Assembly: GCF_000731955.1 (NCBI RefSeq)
Contig: NZ_JNCK01000001.1
Coordinates: forward strand, 186,001-250,000
Reading direction: 5' to 3'
DNA: 64,000 bases
Source of the DNA: Halomonas zincidurans B6
GTDB taxonomy: Bacteria > Pseudomonadota > Gammaproteobacteria > Pseudomonadales > Halomonadaceae
The notes below the pieces were generated by a model that saw nothing but the letters and a program-made list of their open reading frames with translations, ran no database searches and was not told where the DNA came from. This document shows positions 9,173 through 17,158 of the stretch, piece by piece. Each line of letters begins with the position of its first letter. Position 1 is the stretch's first letter. The position numbers and the translations under genes were made by a program.

Positions 9173-10000
9173 ATGACTACCTACGCCCTCGGAGATCTGC
9201 AGGGTTGCCACGCCGAATTCGTGGCGCTGTTAGAGCGTCTGGCGTTCGATCCGCGCCGCGACCGGCTGTGGCTCGCCGGCGACCTGGTCAATCGCGGCCC
9301 GGGCTCGCTGGCCTGCCTGCGCGAGGTCAAGGCGCTGGGCGATGCCGCGCGTGTGGTGCTGGGCAATCACGACCTGCACTTGCTCGGCGTGGCGCGCGGC
9401 GGCGGCTCCCTGAAGCGCTCCGATACGCTCGCGGCGATCCTCGACGCCCCCGACCGCGAGGCGCTGCTCGACTGGCTGCAGCATCAGCCGCTGCTGGTCG
9501 ACGACGGCAGCGCCAGTCCGGCGCGAACGCTGATGGTGCACGCCGGGCTGTTGCCGCAGTGGTCGCTGGATGGGGCCCGGGCGTTGGCCGGCGAGGTCGA
9601 GAGCTGCCTGGCCGGCGAGCAGGCCGGGGCGTTTTTCGAGCGGATGTACGGCAATTCGCCGGCGCGCTGGGACGATACGCTCGAGGGCATCGAGCGGCTG
9701 CGAGCGATCGTCAACGTGTTCACCCGGATGCGTTTCATCGCCGCCGACGGCACCCTCGACTTCGCCGCCAAGGAGGGCCTTGATAGCGCCCCCCAAGGCT
9801 TCGAGCCGTGGTTTCGTTACCCGCGCGAGGACGATCCGCGAGTGCTGTTCGGCCACTGGGCGGCGCTCGAAGGCCACACCCCCGGCGCGGCGTTGCGTGC
9901 CGAAGCGCTGGACACCGGCTGCGTATGGGGCAATAGCCTGACCGCGCTGGATCTCGACAGCGGCCGGCGGATCAGCGAGCCCTGCCGTCCGCGCGAATGA
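9173..10000 (+). CDS. apaH: Symmetrical bis(5'-nucleosyl)-tetraphosphatase
   Basis: A 275-residue calcineurin-like metallophosphatase that splits Ap4A into two ADP and limits dinucleoside-polyphosphate alarmones; in E. coli ApaH also removes Np4 caps from RNA. Metal-binding motifs are GDLQGCH (N-terminus), GDLVNRGPGSL, GNHDLHLLG and MVHAGLLPQW, all in the standard order. The ATG at 9173 follows an AGGAGG site by 6 bp. It closes the surA-pdxA-rsmA-apaG-apaH run; glpE follows after 63 bp. Confidence 0.97.
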   Translation: MTTYALGDLQGCHAEFVALLERLAFDPRRDRLWLAGDLVNRGPGSLACLREVKALGDAARVVLGNHDLHLLGVARGGGSLKRSDTLAAILDAPDREALLDWLQHQPLLVDDGSASPARTLMVHAGLLPQWSLDGARALAGEVESCLAGEQAGAFFERMYGNSPARWDDTLEGIERLRAIVNVFTRMRFIAADGTLDFAAKEGLDSAPQGFEPWFRYPREDDPRVLFGHWAALEGHTPGAALRAEALDTGCVWGNSLTALDLDSGRRISEPCRPRE

Positions 10001-10063
10001 ATTGAATTGACAATAACGCCATCGCCGGCGCGCCATTCATTACCCGCTGCCCAGGGAGGGCGC

Positions 10064-10393
10064 ATGAGCCAGAGCACTTTCGAACATCTCGATCACGTCA
10101 CCCTCGAAGGATGGCTGGATAACGGTCAACCGCTGACGCTGGTGGATATCCGCGACCCGCTGAGCTTCTCCCGCGGGCACATTCCCGGTAGTTGCCATGT
10201 CGACAACGCCACGGTCGGCGATCTGGTCGATCAGGCCCCCGGCGATCAGCCCATGGTGGTGGTCTGTTATCACGGTCATTCCAGCCAGCAGGCTGCCGAG
10301 TGGCTCATCGGCCAGGGGTTCACGCGAGTCTACAGCCTGGACGGCGGCTTCGTCGGCTGGGAAGCCAACCACCCGCACCGCGTCGAGCGATGA
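10064..10393 (+). CDS. glpE: Thiosulfate sulfurtransferase GlpE (single-domain rhodanese)
   Basis: A 109-residue cytoplasmic rhodanese. The active-site loop is VVVCYHGHSSQ with the persulfide-bearing cysteine at residue 68, and the CH2A-like LVDIRDPLSFSRGHIPGS motif is present. It transfers sulfane sulfur from thiosulfate to thiol or cyanide acceptors; the physiological acceptor is probably a thioredoxin-like protein. A GGGAGG site precedes the ATG at 10064. The stop overlaps the cca start (ATGA at 10390-10393), so the two are coupled. Confidence 0.93.
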   Translation: MSQSTFEHLDHVTLEGWLDNGQPLTLVDIRDPLSFSRGHIPGSCHVDNATVGDLVDQAPGDQPMVVVCYHGHSSQQAAEWLIGQGFTRVYSLDGGFVGWEANHPHRVER

Positions 10394-11547
10394 ACGCCGA
10401 TCGTCATACCGCCGGGTTGAACGTGTATCGGGTGGGCGGCGCGGTGCGCGATGCGCGGCTGGGCTGGCCGGTGGTCGATCAGGACTGGGTGGTGGTCGGG
10501 ACCACCCCCGAGGCCATGCTCGAGCGCGGCTTCAAGCCGGTGGGGCGCGATTTCCCGGTGTTCCTGCATCCCGAGAGCCATGAGGAGTACGCCCTGGCGC
10601 GCACCGAGCGCAAGGCCGGGCATGGTTATACCGGGTTCGTCGTCCATGCCAGCCCCGCGGTGACCCTCGAGGAGGATCTCGAGCGGCGCGATCTGACCAT
10701 CAACGCCATGGCCGAGGCCCCCGATGGCACGCTGGTCGACCCCTTCCACGGCCAGCGCGACCTCGAGGCGCGGCGGCTGCGCCACGTCTCGCCGGCCTTC
10801 GTCGAGGACCCCCTGCGGGTACTGCGCACCGCGCGGTTCCTGGCACGCTACCGCGGCCTGGGCTTCGCCGTCGCCGACGAGACGCAGGCGCTCATGCGCC
10901 GGCTGGCCGAGAGCGGCGAACTCGACCACCTGATCGCCGAGCGCATCTGGGTCGAAACCGAGAAAGCGCTCGGCGAACCGCAGCCGCAGGCCTATTTCGG
11001 CTGTCTCGACGACTGCGCGGCGCTGCCGGTGCTGATGCCCGAACTGACCGCCGATGAAGCGGCCCTCAACGACGCCCTGGCACGCCTGAGCGCGGTGCCC
11101 GATGCGGCGTGCTGGACAGCGGCGCCGTGGACATTGACCCAGTGGCGCTGGGCGCGGCTGATCGAACACCTCGGCGAGACCGCCCGCGAAGCGCTTAACG
11201 TGCGGCTCAAAGTGCCCAACGCCTACCGCGAGCTGGCCCGCCAGGTGGCGCTGAGCCGCGCGCTCTGGCTTGACGAGGCATGGCTGGCCGACGCGCCGCT
11301 CGCCGCGGCGCGCACGCTTGCCTGGCTCAACGCCATCGACGGCTGGCGGCGCAGCGAGCGGGTGCCGGCTTTGCTGGCGCTGATCGAGTATGAATGCCCG
11401 GCATTGGCCGCACGCCTGGCGCGCGGCTGGCGCGCGGGGGCGCGGATCGAACCGCGAGGCTTGCTCGACGAGGGCTTGCGCGGTGGCGAGCTGGGCGCCG
11501 AGCTGGCCCGGCGCCGCCAGGCGGCGATCGCCGAGGCGCTGGGCTGA
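10390..11547 (+). CDS. cca: CCA-adding tRNA nucleotidyltransferase
   Basis: A 385-residue class II nucleotidyltransferase that repairs or adds the 3'-CCA of tRNAs. It shows the VGGAVRDARLG loop, the catalytic VDQDWVVVG (DxD), the ERRDLTINAMA motif and the neck region DPLRVLRTARFLARY. The E. coli enzyme carries a C-terminal HD phosphohydrolase domain, but no HD motif is visible here and the protein is somewhat short, so this looks like a CCA-adding enzyme without the phosphatase activity. The start overlaps the glpE stop. Confidence 0.94.
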   Translation: MNADRHTAGLNVYRVGGAVRDARLGWPVVDQDWVVVGTTPEAMLERGFKPVGRDFPVFLHPESHEEYALARTERKAGHGYTGFVVHASPAVTLEEDLERRDLTINAMAEAPDGTLVDPFHGQRDLEARRLRHVSPAFVEDPLRVLRTARFLARYRGLGFAVADETQALMRRLAESGELDHLIAERIWVETEKALGEPQPQAYFGCLDDCAALPVLMPELTADEAALNDALARLSAVPDAACWTAAPWTLTQWRWARLIEHLGETAREALNVRLKVPNAYRELARQVALSRALWLDEAWLADAPLAAARTLAWLNAIDGWRRSERVPALLALIEYECPALAARLARGWRAGARIEPRGLLDEGLRGGELGAELARRRQAAIAEALG

Positions 11548-11562
11548 GCGCGGTTGCTGCCC

Positions 11563-12081
11563 TCAATCGGCCTGCGAGATCACCGTTCCCCGCCAGGCGA
11601 AGTCCACCGGCCACAGGCGTTGCGTGCCCGGTACGAAGGCTGCCCACAGATCGGCATAGCGTTTCTTGTCGCGCGGATGGCGGTCGTCGGGCAAGAGCTC
11701 GGCGAGCGGCTGAAGAACGAAGGCACTGGTGGTGATCTCGTCGCGTGGCAGGTCGACGCCGTCGATGCAGCCGGTCAGCTCGCCGACCGTGAGCAGGTCG
11801 ATGTCGAGCCGCCGCGGGCTGAACTTGGGGCTGTCGGCGCGACGCCCGTGGGCGTACTCGAGACGCTTGCACCAGGCCTGCAGCTCGCCTACCGAGGCGT
11901 GGCTGTCGAAGGCGGCGACCAGGTTGTAGAAGTTGCGACCGTCCTTGAAGCCCACCGGCTCGCTTTCGAAGACCCGCGAAATGCGCAATGCCGCGAAGTC
12001 GGCAGCGAGCGCGTCGAGACAACGCCGCACGTGATGCTCGCGCTCGATGTTGCTGCCGATGCTGACCACCACCTGGGTCAT
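11563..12081 (-). CDS. folK: HPPK, 6-hydroxymethyl-7,8-dihydropterin pyrophosphokinase
   Basis: A 172-residue pyrophosphokinase of folate synthesis that transfers pyrophosphate from ATP to 6-hydroxymethyl-dihydropterin. Motifs are VVSIGSNIERE at the N-terminus, the FYNLVAAF loop, and the signature SPRRLDIDLL with its two Asp that bind Mg-ATP. The ATG at 12081 overlaps the folB TGA (ATGA), giving a folB-folK bicistron in pathway order. It is convergent with cca, 15 bp apart. Confidence 0.95.
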   Translation of the reverse strand: MTQVVVSIGSNIEREHHVRRCLDALAADFAALRISRVFESEPVGFKDGRNFYNLVAAFDSHASVGELQAWCKRLEYAHGRRADSPKFSPRRLDIDLLTVGELTGCIDGVDLPRDEITTSAFVLQPLAELLPDDRHPRDKKRYADLWAAFVPGTQRLWPVDFAWRGTVISQAD

Positions 12082-12434
12082 GTGAGCTGCCCGCGCTCGA
12101 TGCGCACGCCGACCGTGCTGGCCTCGGCGACCGCGCCCGGCTTGCGCACGCTCAAGCGCAGCCAGGCGATGGCGAACTCCTCGCGCAGCAACGCGGCGAG
12201 ACGCTCGGCGAAGGTCTCCACCAGCTGGAAAGCGCTGTGGGCGGCGAAGTCGCCGATGCACGCGCTGATCGCGGCGTAATCCAGCGTATGTGCCAGGTCA
12301 TCGTCGGCCGCGGCGGGGCGGATGTCGGTGGCCAGCTCCAAATCGAGCACCAGCCGCTGGCGAATGCTGCGCTCCCAGGCGTAGACGCCGATCACCGTCT
12401 CCACGGCCAGGCCTTCGATCAACACGCGATCCAC
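12078..12434 (-). CDS. folB: Dihydroneopterin aldolase
   Basis: A 118-residue aldolase/epimerase converting dihydroneopterin to 6-hydroxymethyl-dihydropterin, one step before FolK. The family start DRVLIEGLAVETVIGVYAWER and the core TLDYAAI, LVETFAERLA and RLSVRKPGAV are clear. No ATG fits the conserved N-terminus. The start is GTG at 12434 or, two codons upstream, TTG at 12440; an AAGGA ribosome site lies about 10 and 4 bp from them, so GTG is slightly preferred. It overlaps folK and is divergent from plsY. Confidence 0.93.
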   Translation of the reverse strand: MDRVLIEGLAVETVIGVYAWERSIRQRLVLDLELATDIRPAAADDDLAHTLDYAAISACIGDFAAHSAFQLVETFAERLAALLREEFAIAWLRLSVRKPGAVAEASTVGVRIERGQLT

Positions 12435-12530
12435 GGTCAAAAAGTCCTTCGCTGGTAGTCGGGCTTCGATTGTACGCCAGCAAAGTGGCAGAATCCCGGG
12501 ATTGCCGCGAGCGATTTTACGGAAGCCGCC

Positions 12531-13130
12531 ATGCCCCTCATCGATGTCGTCGAACTCGTCATGCTGGTCGTGCTCGGCTACCTGTGCGGCGGTCTGCTGG
12601 GGGCGGTCTGGGTATGCCGCCTGGCGGGGGTGGCCGATCCGCGCTGGCGGGGTTCGCGCAACCCCGGTTTCTCCAACGTGCTGCGCCTCTACGGCCCGCG
12701 CCTGGCGTTGGTGACCTTGAGCGTCGACGCCACCAAGGGCATGCCGGTGCTTTGGCTGGCCCGCGCCGGCGAGCTGCCGCCCTGGGCCCAGGGCATGGTC
12801 GGGCTCGGCGTGCTGCTGGGTCACAGTTATCCGCTCTGGTATCGCCTGCAGGGCGGCCGGGCGGTGGCCAGCGCCTTTGGCGTGCTGCTGGTGCTGACGC
12901 CCTACGTGGCGCTGGCGTGCGCACTGTGCTGGGTGCTGCTCGCCTGGCGGGTGCGCACCGCCGCCGTGGCCTCGCTGGGTGCGGCGCTATTGGCGCCGTT
13001 GGCGAGCGTGTGGCTGGCTCGCGAGTACGTGGAGGTGGTGATCGTCTTCGCCCTGTTGGTGCTGGTGCGCCACGTCTGGCATATCCGGCGCCTCGGCCGT
13101 AGCTCCGATCCGGGTGGCGGCATGCACTGA
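12531..13130 (+). CDS. plsY: Glycerol-3-phosphate acyltransferase PlsY (divergent motifs)
   Basis: A 199-residue polytopic membrane protein with about five to six hydrophobic helices. PlsY acylates glycerol-3-phosphate from acyl-phosphate, the first step in phospholipid synthesis. Motif 1 reads GSRNPGFSNVLRLYG (canonical GSxNxGATNVxR, Ala-Thr replaced by Phe-Ser) and the DATKG motif is intact. Motif 3 reads GHSYPLWYRLQGGRAVASA, where the canonical F-x-G-G-K-G-V-A lysine and glycine are Arg and Ala. The call is supported by length, topology and synteny (folB-plsY-tsaD-rpsU), but the motif changes are real departures. Confidence 0.85.
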   Translation: MPLIDVVELVMLVVLGYLCGGLLGAVWVCRLAGVADPRWRGSRNPGFSNVLRLYGPRLALVTLSVDATKGMPVLWLARAGELPPWAQGMVGLGVLLGHSYPLWYRLQGGRAVASAFGVLLVLTPYVALACALCWVLLAWRVRTAAVASLGAALLAPLASVWLAREYVEVVIVFALLVLVRHVWHIRRLGRSSDPGGGMH

Positions 13131-13136
13131 GCCCTC

Positions 13137-13201
13137 GTGGGAGGGACTTCAGTCCCGATGGCCTGGCTGAGTCCACCCCTCGCGAACAAGTTCACTCCCA
13201 C
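13137..13201. repeat. REP pair 1 (head-to-head inverted repetitive extragenic palindromes)
   Basis: A palindromic unit beginning GTGGGAGGGACTTCAGTCCC is followed 20-30 bp on by an inverted unit (CCCTCGCGAACAAGTTCACTCCCAC). The two halves belong to two sequence classes, one ending TCCCGATGGC and one ending TTCGCGAGGGG, as in Pseudomonas BIME-type REP pairs. Confidence 0.8.
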
Positions 13202-13256
13202 AAATACCTGCCTGTAGCTGGCCTTGTCGAAGCCTGCCTTGGGGGAGCTGGCTCTC

Positions 13257-13334
13257 GTGGGAGGGAATTTATTCCCGATGGCGGTGGCGCGGCAGCCCGG
13301 GTGTCTCACCCCTCGCGAACAAGTTCGCTCCCAC
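13257..13334. repeat. REP pair 2
   Basis: A second copy of the same arrangement: GTGGGAGGGAATTTATTCCC followed by the inverted CTCGCGAACAAGTTCGCTCC. It lies 55 bp after pair 1, between plsY and the convergent tsaD. The whole 304-bp gap (13131-13434) holds only these repeats and a weak hairpin near 13412-13426; no gene is seen. Confidence 0.82.
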
Positions 13335-13434
13335 GCTTTTGATCGATTGCTTCGTCCGCCGTTACTGCGCAAGAGTGACGGCAGGTGGCGCTGGGCGGTG
13401 GAACATAAAGAGCGCGATCATCGCGCCGGGCTTT

Positions 13435-14472
13435 TCACGCCGTGATGGTGGGTGGCGTCAAGTCGGCCAACGGCCAGCGCGGTACGGCGCGCATGGCGGT
13501 GCCGTCGCGTTCGCCGGCGAGCAGGCGCTGGGCACCGACATACGCGATCATCGCGCCGTTGTCGGTGCAGAAGCGTCCGCGGGGGTAATAGGTGCGCGCA
13601 CGCCGCTTGCCGACCTCGATGGCCAGGCGCTCGCGCAGCCGCCGGTTGGCGCTCACCCCGCCGGCCACCACCAGCCGCTTCAGGCCGGTCTGGTCGAGCG
13701 CGCGCCGGCACTTGATCACCAGTGTGTCGACCACCGCTTCCTCGAAGGCGCGGGCGATGTCGGCGCGTCCCCGGTCGTCGAGTTCGCCGGCATCGCGCAA
13801 TGCATTGACGCTGGTCAGGGTGTGGGTCTTGAGCCCCGAGAAGCTGAAGTCGAGCCCCGGTCGGTCGGTCATCGGCCGCGGAAAGCGGAAGCGCGCCGGG
13901 TCGCCCGCCTCGGCGAGCTTGGCGACCTGCGGGCCGCCGGGATAGGGCAGGCCGAGCATCTTGGCGGCCTTGTCGAAGGCTTCGCCGGCAGCATCGTCGA
14001 CCGACTCGCCGAGCAAGCGATACTCGCCCAGGCCGCGCACTTCGACCAGCTGGGTATGGCCGCCGGAAACCAGCAGCGCGACGAACGGGAAGGCGGGGGC
14101 TTCGTCCTCGAGCATCGGCGCGAGCAGGTGGCCTTCCATGTGGTGCACGCCGAGCACCGGTATGCCCAGCGCTAGGGCCAGGCCGTGGGCGGTGCTGGCG
14201 CCGACCATCAGTGCGCCGACCAGCCCCGGGCCGGCGGTGTAGGCGATGCCATCGAGGTCGCCGCGCCCCAGGCCGGCGTCGTCGAGTACCTGCTGGATCA
14301 ACGGCAGCAGCTTGCGAGTGTGATCCCGCGAGGCCAGTTCGGGGACCACGCCGCCGAAATCGGCATGCATGGCGACCTGGCTGTAGAGGGCATCGGCCAG
14401 CAGGCCGCGTTCGGTGTCGTAAAGGGCGACGCCGGTCTCGTCGCAGGAGGTCTCGATCCCCAGTATGCGCAT
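13435..14472 (-). CDS. tsaD: tRNA N6-adenosine threonylcarbamoyltransferase
   Basis: A 345-residue ASKHA-fold protein (Kae1/Gcp) that transfers threonylcarbamoyl to A37 of ANN-decoding tRNAs with TsaB and TsaE. It shows MRILGIETSCDETGVALYD at the start, the metal-binding HHMEGHLLAPM, LVSGGHTQLV, SFSGLKT, VVAGGVSANRRLR and the C-terminal CTDNGAMIAYVG. The ATG at 14472 is the first codon of the conserved N-terminus. It is divergent from rpsU, the universal gammaproteobacterial arrangement. Confidence 0.97.
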   Translation of the reverse strand: MRILGIETSCDETGVALYDTERGLLADALYSQVAMHADFGGVVPELASRDHTRKLLPLIQQVLDDAGLGRGDLDGIAYTAGPGLVGALMVGASTAHGLALALGIPVLGVHHMEGHLLAPMLEDEAPAFPFVALLVSGGHTQLVEVRGLGEYRLLGESVDDAAGEAFDKAAKMLGLPYPGGPQVAKLAEAGDPARFRFPRPMTDRPGLDFSFSGLKTHTLTSVNALRDAGELDDRGRADIARAFEEAVVDTLVIKCRRALDQTGLKRLVVAGGVSANRRLRERLAIEVGKRRARTYYPRGRFCTDNGAMIAYVGAQRLLAGERDGTAMRAVPRWPLADLTPPTITA

Positions 14473-14506
14473 GGTGTGGCTCGTCGCTGGCGGCAGGAAA
14501 GCGGCC

Positions 14507-14512
14507 ATTCTA
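14507..14512 (-). promoter_or_regulatory. Candidate tsaD -10 element
   Basis: On the minus strand TAGAAT lies 35 bp before the tsaD start. The hexamer 17 bp upstream (TGCCGC) is a poor -35, so the assignment is weak. Confidence 0.35.
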
Positions 14513-14562
14513 CCGGCTTTGCCGCGTCGGCGGCAGGGGCGCTGGCGCGCGATGCGCAATGT

Positions 14563-14591
14563 TTGCAAAGCTCGTGGGCAGCGACTAGAAT
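14563..14591 (+). promoter_or_regulatory. rpsU promoter
   Basis: -35 TTGCAA and -10 TAGAAT are separated by exactly 17 bp. They sit about 160 bp before the rpsU ATG, leaving a long 5' leader that includes the AAGGTAGGTGAG ribosome site. Confidence 0.75.
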
Positions 14592-14749
14592 ACCCGACTC
14601 TGCAAGACTGGGTCGTGCGCCCAATACCCGAACTGAACGTCTTTCCCGATCGCCGGATGGTTCGTTTCCCTGTGAACGGCGGGATGCGACGATCGGATCG
14701 AGCGCACGTTCAAAATCGAACTCATGATTTCAAGGTAGGTGAGTGCTTA

Positions 14750-14965
14750 ATGCCTTCTGTCAAAGTACGTGATAACGAGCCGTTCGACGTCGCCCTGCGT
14801 CGCTTCAAGCGGTCCTGCGAAAAAGCCGGCGTGCTCTCCGAAGTGCGTCGTCGCGAGAGCTACGAAAAGCCGACCGCAGTACGCAAGCGCAAGGCAGCGG
14901 CGGCCGTGAAGCGTCACGCCAAGAAGTTGCAGCGTGAGCGCAAGCGTTTCGAACGGCTGTACTGA
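14750..14965 (+). CDS. rpsU: 30S ribosomal protein S21
   Basis: A 71-residue basic ribosomal protein with the full S21 pattern (VRDNEPFDVALRRFKRSCEKAG, KPTAVRKRKAAAAVKRHAKK). S21 helps the 30S subunit select mRNAs during initiation. It is the first gene of the macromolecular-synthesis operon rpsU-dnaG-rpoD; a hairpin terminator directly downstream would give S21 more transcript than primase. Confidence 0.98.
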   Translation: MPSVKVRDNEPFDVALRRFKRSCEKAGVLSEVRRRESYEKPTAVRKRKAAAAVKRHAKKLQRERKRFERLY

Positions 14966-15005
14966 TACGTACTGGAGGCGGACATCGTCTGCCTCAGAGG
15001 GACGC

Positions 15006-15039
15006 CAAGCGGCCGCCATCCGGTGGCCGTTTGCTTTTT
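15006..15039 (+). terminator. Intra-operon terminator between rpsU and dnaG
   Basis: CAAGCGGCCGCC / GGTGGCCGTTTG form a stem with a short ATCC loop, followed by CTTTTT. Partial read-through would set the low dnaG level, as at the equivalent site in E. coli. Confidence 0.85.
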
Positions 15040-15041
15040 GT

Positions 15042-15078
15042 GTCCGGCGCCTCAGAGGGCATCGCCCTCGCTCCGGAC
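15042..15078 (+). promoter_or_regulatory. Two-tier stem-loop in the dnaG leader
   Basis: An inner hairpin GAGGGC-ATC-GCCCTC (15055-15069) is nested in an outer stem GTCCGG (15042-15047) / CCGGAC (15073-15078), between the rpsU terminator and dnaG. No T-run follows, so it looks like an RNA processing or stability structure rather than a terminator. Confidence 0.55.
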
Positions 15079-15113
15079 AGCTCATCCCGTCAGCTTTCAC
15101 ATAGAGCCCTCGC

Positions 15114-16943
15114 ATGGCCGGTCAGATCCCTCAGCGTTTCATCGATGACTTGCTCGCTCGTGCCGATGTGGTCGAGGTTGTCGGCGAACGGGTGACGCTC
15201 AAGAAGGCCGGCCGCAACTATGCGGGACTGTGTCCGTTTCATCAGGAGAAGTCGCCGTCGTTCACCGTCAGTCAGGACAAGCAGTTCTATCACTGCTTCG
15301 GCTGCGGAGCCCACGGCAATGCGCTGCGCTTTCTGATGGAGCACGACAACCTGCGTTTCCCCGAGGCGGTCGAGCAGCTCGCCGCGCGCCAGGGGCTGGA
15401 GGTGCCGCGCGAGGGCGCCGACGACCCGCATGCCAAGGCGCGCGAGAAGAAGCGCCAGGAAGGCGTCAACCTGCTCGAGCTGTCGGCGAGTTTCTTTCGC
15501 GAACGTCTGGCGATGAGCGAGGGCCGGGCGGCGCGGGACTATCTCGACGATCGCGGGTTGTCGCCCGAGGTGGTACGCGACTTCGCGATCGGCTACGCCC
15601 CCGACAACTGGGAGGCGCTCAAGCGTCATCTGAGCGAGCGCGGGGTCAGCGAAGCGGTGCAGGTGGAGTACGGGCTGCTGGTAAGCCGCGAGGACTCCGG
15701 GCGCAGCTACGATCGCTTTCGCGACCGGGTGATGTTCCCGATCCGCGACTGGAAGGGCCGCACCCTCGGCTTCGGCGGCCGGGTGCTGGGCGACGCCAAG
15801 CCCAAGTATCTCAATTCGCCCGAGACCCCGGTGTTTCACAAGGGGCGCGAACTCTACGGCTTGTTCGAGGCGCGCCAGGCCAATCGCCAGCTCGAGCGGC
15901 TGGTGATCGTCGAGGGCTACATGGACGTCGTGGCGCTGGCCCAGTTCGGCATTCGCAACGCCGTGGCGACGCTCGGTACCTCGACCAGCGAAGAGCACCT
16001 GCAGCGGCTGTTCCGGCTGGTCGGCGAGGTGGTGTTCTGCTTCGACGGCGACAACGCCGGCCGGCAGGCGGCGCGCCGGGCGCTGGACAACGTGCTGCCG
16101 CAGATGATCGACGGCCGCCAGGCGCGCTTTTTGTTTCTGCCCGAGGGCGAGGATCCGGACAGCCTGGTGCGGCGCGAGGGCCCCGAGGCGTTCAACGACC
16201 GCATCACCTGTGCCAGCCCGCTGTCGGAATTTCTCTTCGAGCAGGCGGCGCAGGGGCGCGACCTGCAAAAGATCGAGGACCGGGAACGCTTCGCCAGCGG
16301 CGTGCTCAAAGCCTTGAGACGTCTGCCCGAGGGCGTGCTCAAGTCATTGTTGCTGGGCGAGCTGGCGACGCGCACCGGGATCGATTCGTCGCGCTTCGCG
16401 GCGCTGCTCGAGTCCGGCGGCAAAAGCGAGGCGCAGGCGCCCGAGGGGGCGGAGCCGTCCGCCAGGGGCGCGCCGGGCGAGGCCGAGCGGGGCATCACGG
16501 CATCGGCTTCGACGCGCAATGGCTCGCTCGGATTGATGGCGCGCACGCTTCAGTTGCTGGTGCACGAACCGACGCTGGTCGAGCGGTTGCCTGCAGAACT
16601 CGACTGGTGTGCCGATAATGACAGTGACGGCTCGCTGTGTCGCGAGGTCATCCGGCTGTTGCGGGCCGGGCGCTATCGCAGCCCGCAGGTACTGCTGGCG
16701 CACTTTCACGGTACCGCCGAGGGTCAGCGGCTCCAGGCGCTGGCGCGCCGCGAATTGTTGATACCGCGTGCGGCCAGGGCCGCCGAGCTCGATGGGCTGA
16801 TAGAGCACTTTCGCCGCCAAAGTTCGGCCGCGGCGCCGGAGACGGAGATCAACGAGCTGCTCGCCAGGCAGCGCAGCGGCAAACGGCTATCGAGCGAGGA
16901 GCGTCAACGGCTTATGGCGCTGTTTCAGATCGCCAAGCGCTAA
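15114..16943 (+). CDS. dnaG: DNA primase
   Basis: A 609-residue primase that makes RNA primers at the replication fork. Domains are the N-terminal CHC2 zinc ribbon with ligands C40, H43, C61 and C64; the catalytic core with TOPRIM motifs LVIVEGYMDVVAL (Glu) and VFCFDGDNAG (DxD), about residues 260-340; and a C-terminal DnaB-interacting helicase-binding domain (about 450-609), preceded by a low-complexity linker rich in Glu, Gly and Ala. Length is a little above the E. coli 581. The last seven codons and stop are part of a tandem repeat that continues past the gene. Confidence 0.97.
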   Translation: MAGQIPQRFIDDLLARADVVEVVGERVTLKKAGRNYAGLCPFHQEKSPSFTVSQDKQFYHCFGCGAHGNALRFLMEHDNLRFPEAVEQLAARQGLEVPREGADDPHAKAREKKRQEGVNLLELSASFFRERLAMSEGRAARDYLDDRGLSPEVVRDFAIGYAPDNWEALKRHLSERGVSEAVQVEYGLLVSREDSGRSYDRFRDRVMFPIRDWKGRTLGFGGRVLGDAKPKYLNSPETPVFHKGRELYGLFEARQANRQLERLVIVEGYMDVVALAQFGIRNAVATLGTSTSEEHLQRLFRLVGEVVFCFDGDNAGRQAARRALDNVLPQMIDGRQARFLFLPEGEDPDSLVRREGPEAFNDRITCASPLSEFLFEQAAQGRDLQKIEDRERFASGVLKALRRLPEGVLKSLLLGELATRTGIDSSRFAALLESGGKSEAQAPEGAEPSARGAPGEAERGITASASTRNGSLGLMARTLQLLVHEPTLVERLPAELDWCADNDSDGSLCREVIRLLRAGRYRSPQVLLAHFHGTAEGQRLQALARRELLIPRAARAAELDGLIEHFRRQSSAAAPETEINELLARQRSGKRLSSEERQRLMALFQIAKR

Positions 16944-16993
16944 GGGCTTCTCCAGATCGCCAGGCGCTAAGGGCTTCTCCAGATCGCCAGGCG
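16926..16993. repeat. 27-bp tandem repeat spanning the dnaG stop codon
   Basis: Units at 16926-16952 and 16953-16979, with a partial third at 16980-16993. Each starts CAGATCGCCA and includes the CGCTAA stop context plus GGGCTTCTC. The first differs from the others at one base (AAGCG versus AGGCG), so the dnaG tail and its stop codon were duplicated downstream. Confidence 0.9.
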
Positions 16994-17158
16994 TTGATCG
17001 CTCGGAGTCCGGTTTCATTCGGGCGCTAGCGGGGCGGGATTGAAATAACGCGAGGCGCCCTTATCTACAGGGCTAAGTAGAGAGCGTAACCCGATAAACT
17101 AACACACCTGAATTGCGGCGCAAATAGATCGAACTGGCGGATGAGTGATTTGATCCGC

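Noticed and set aside
13137..13334. CRISPR array, because of regularly recurring GTGGGAG units
   Set aside because: Units alternate in orientation, are themselves palindromic and are unevenly spaced; no cas genes are present. They are REP sequences.
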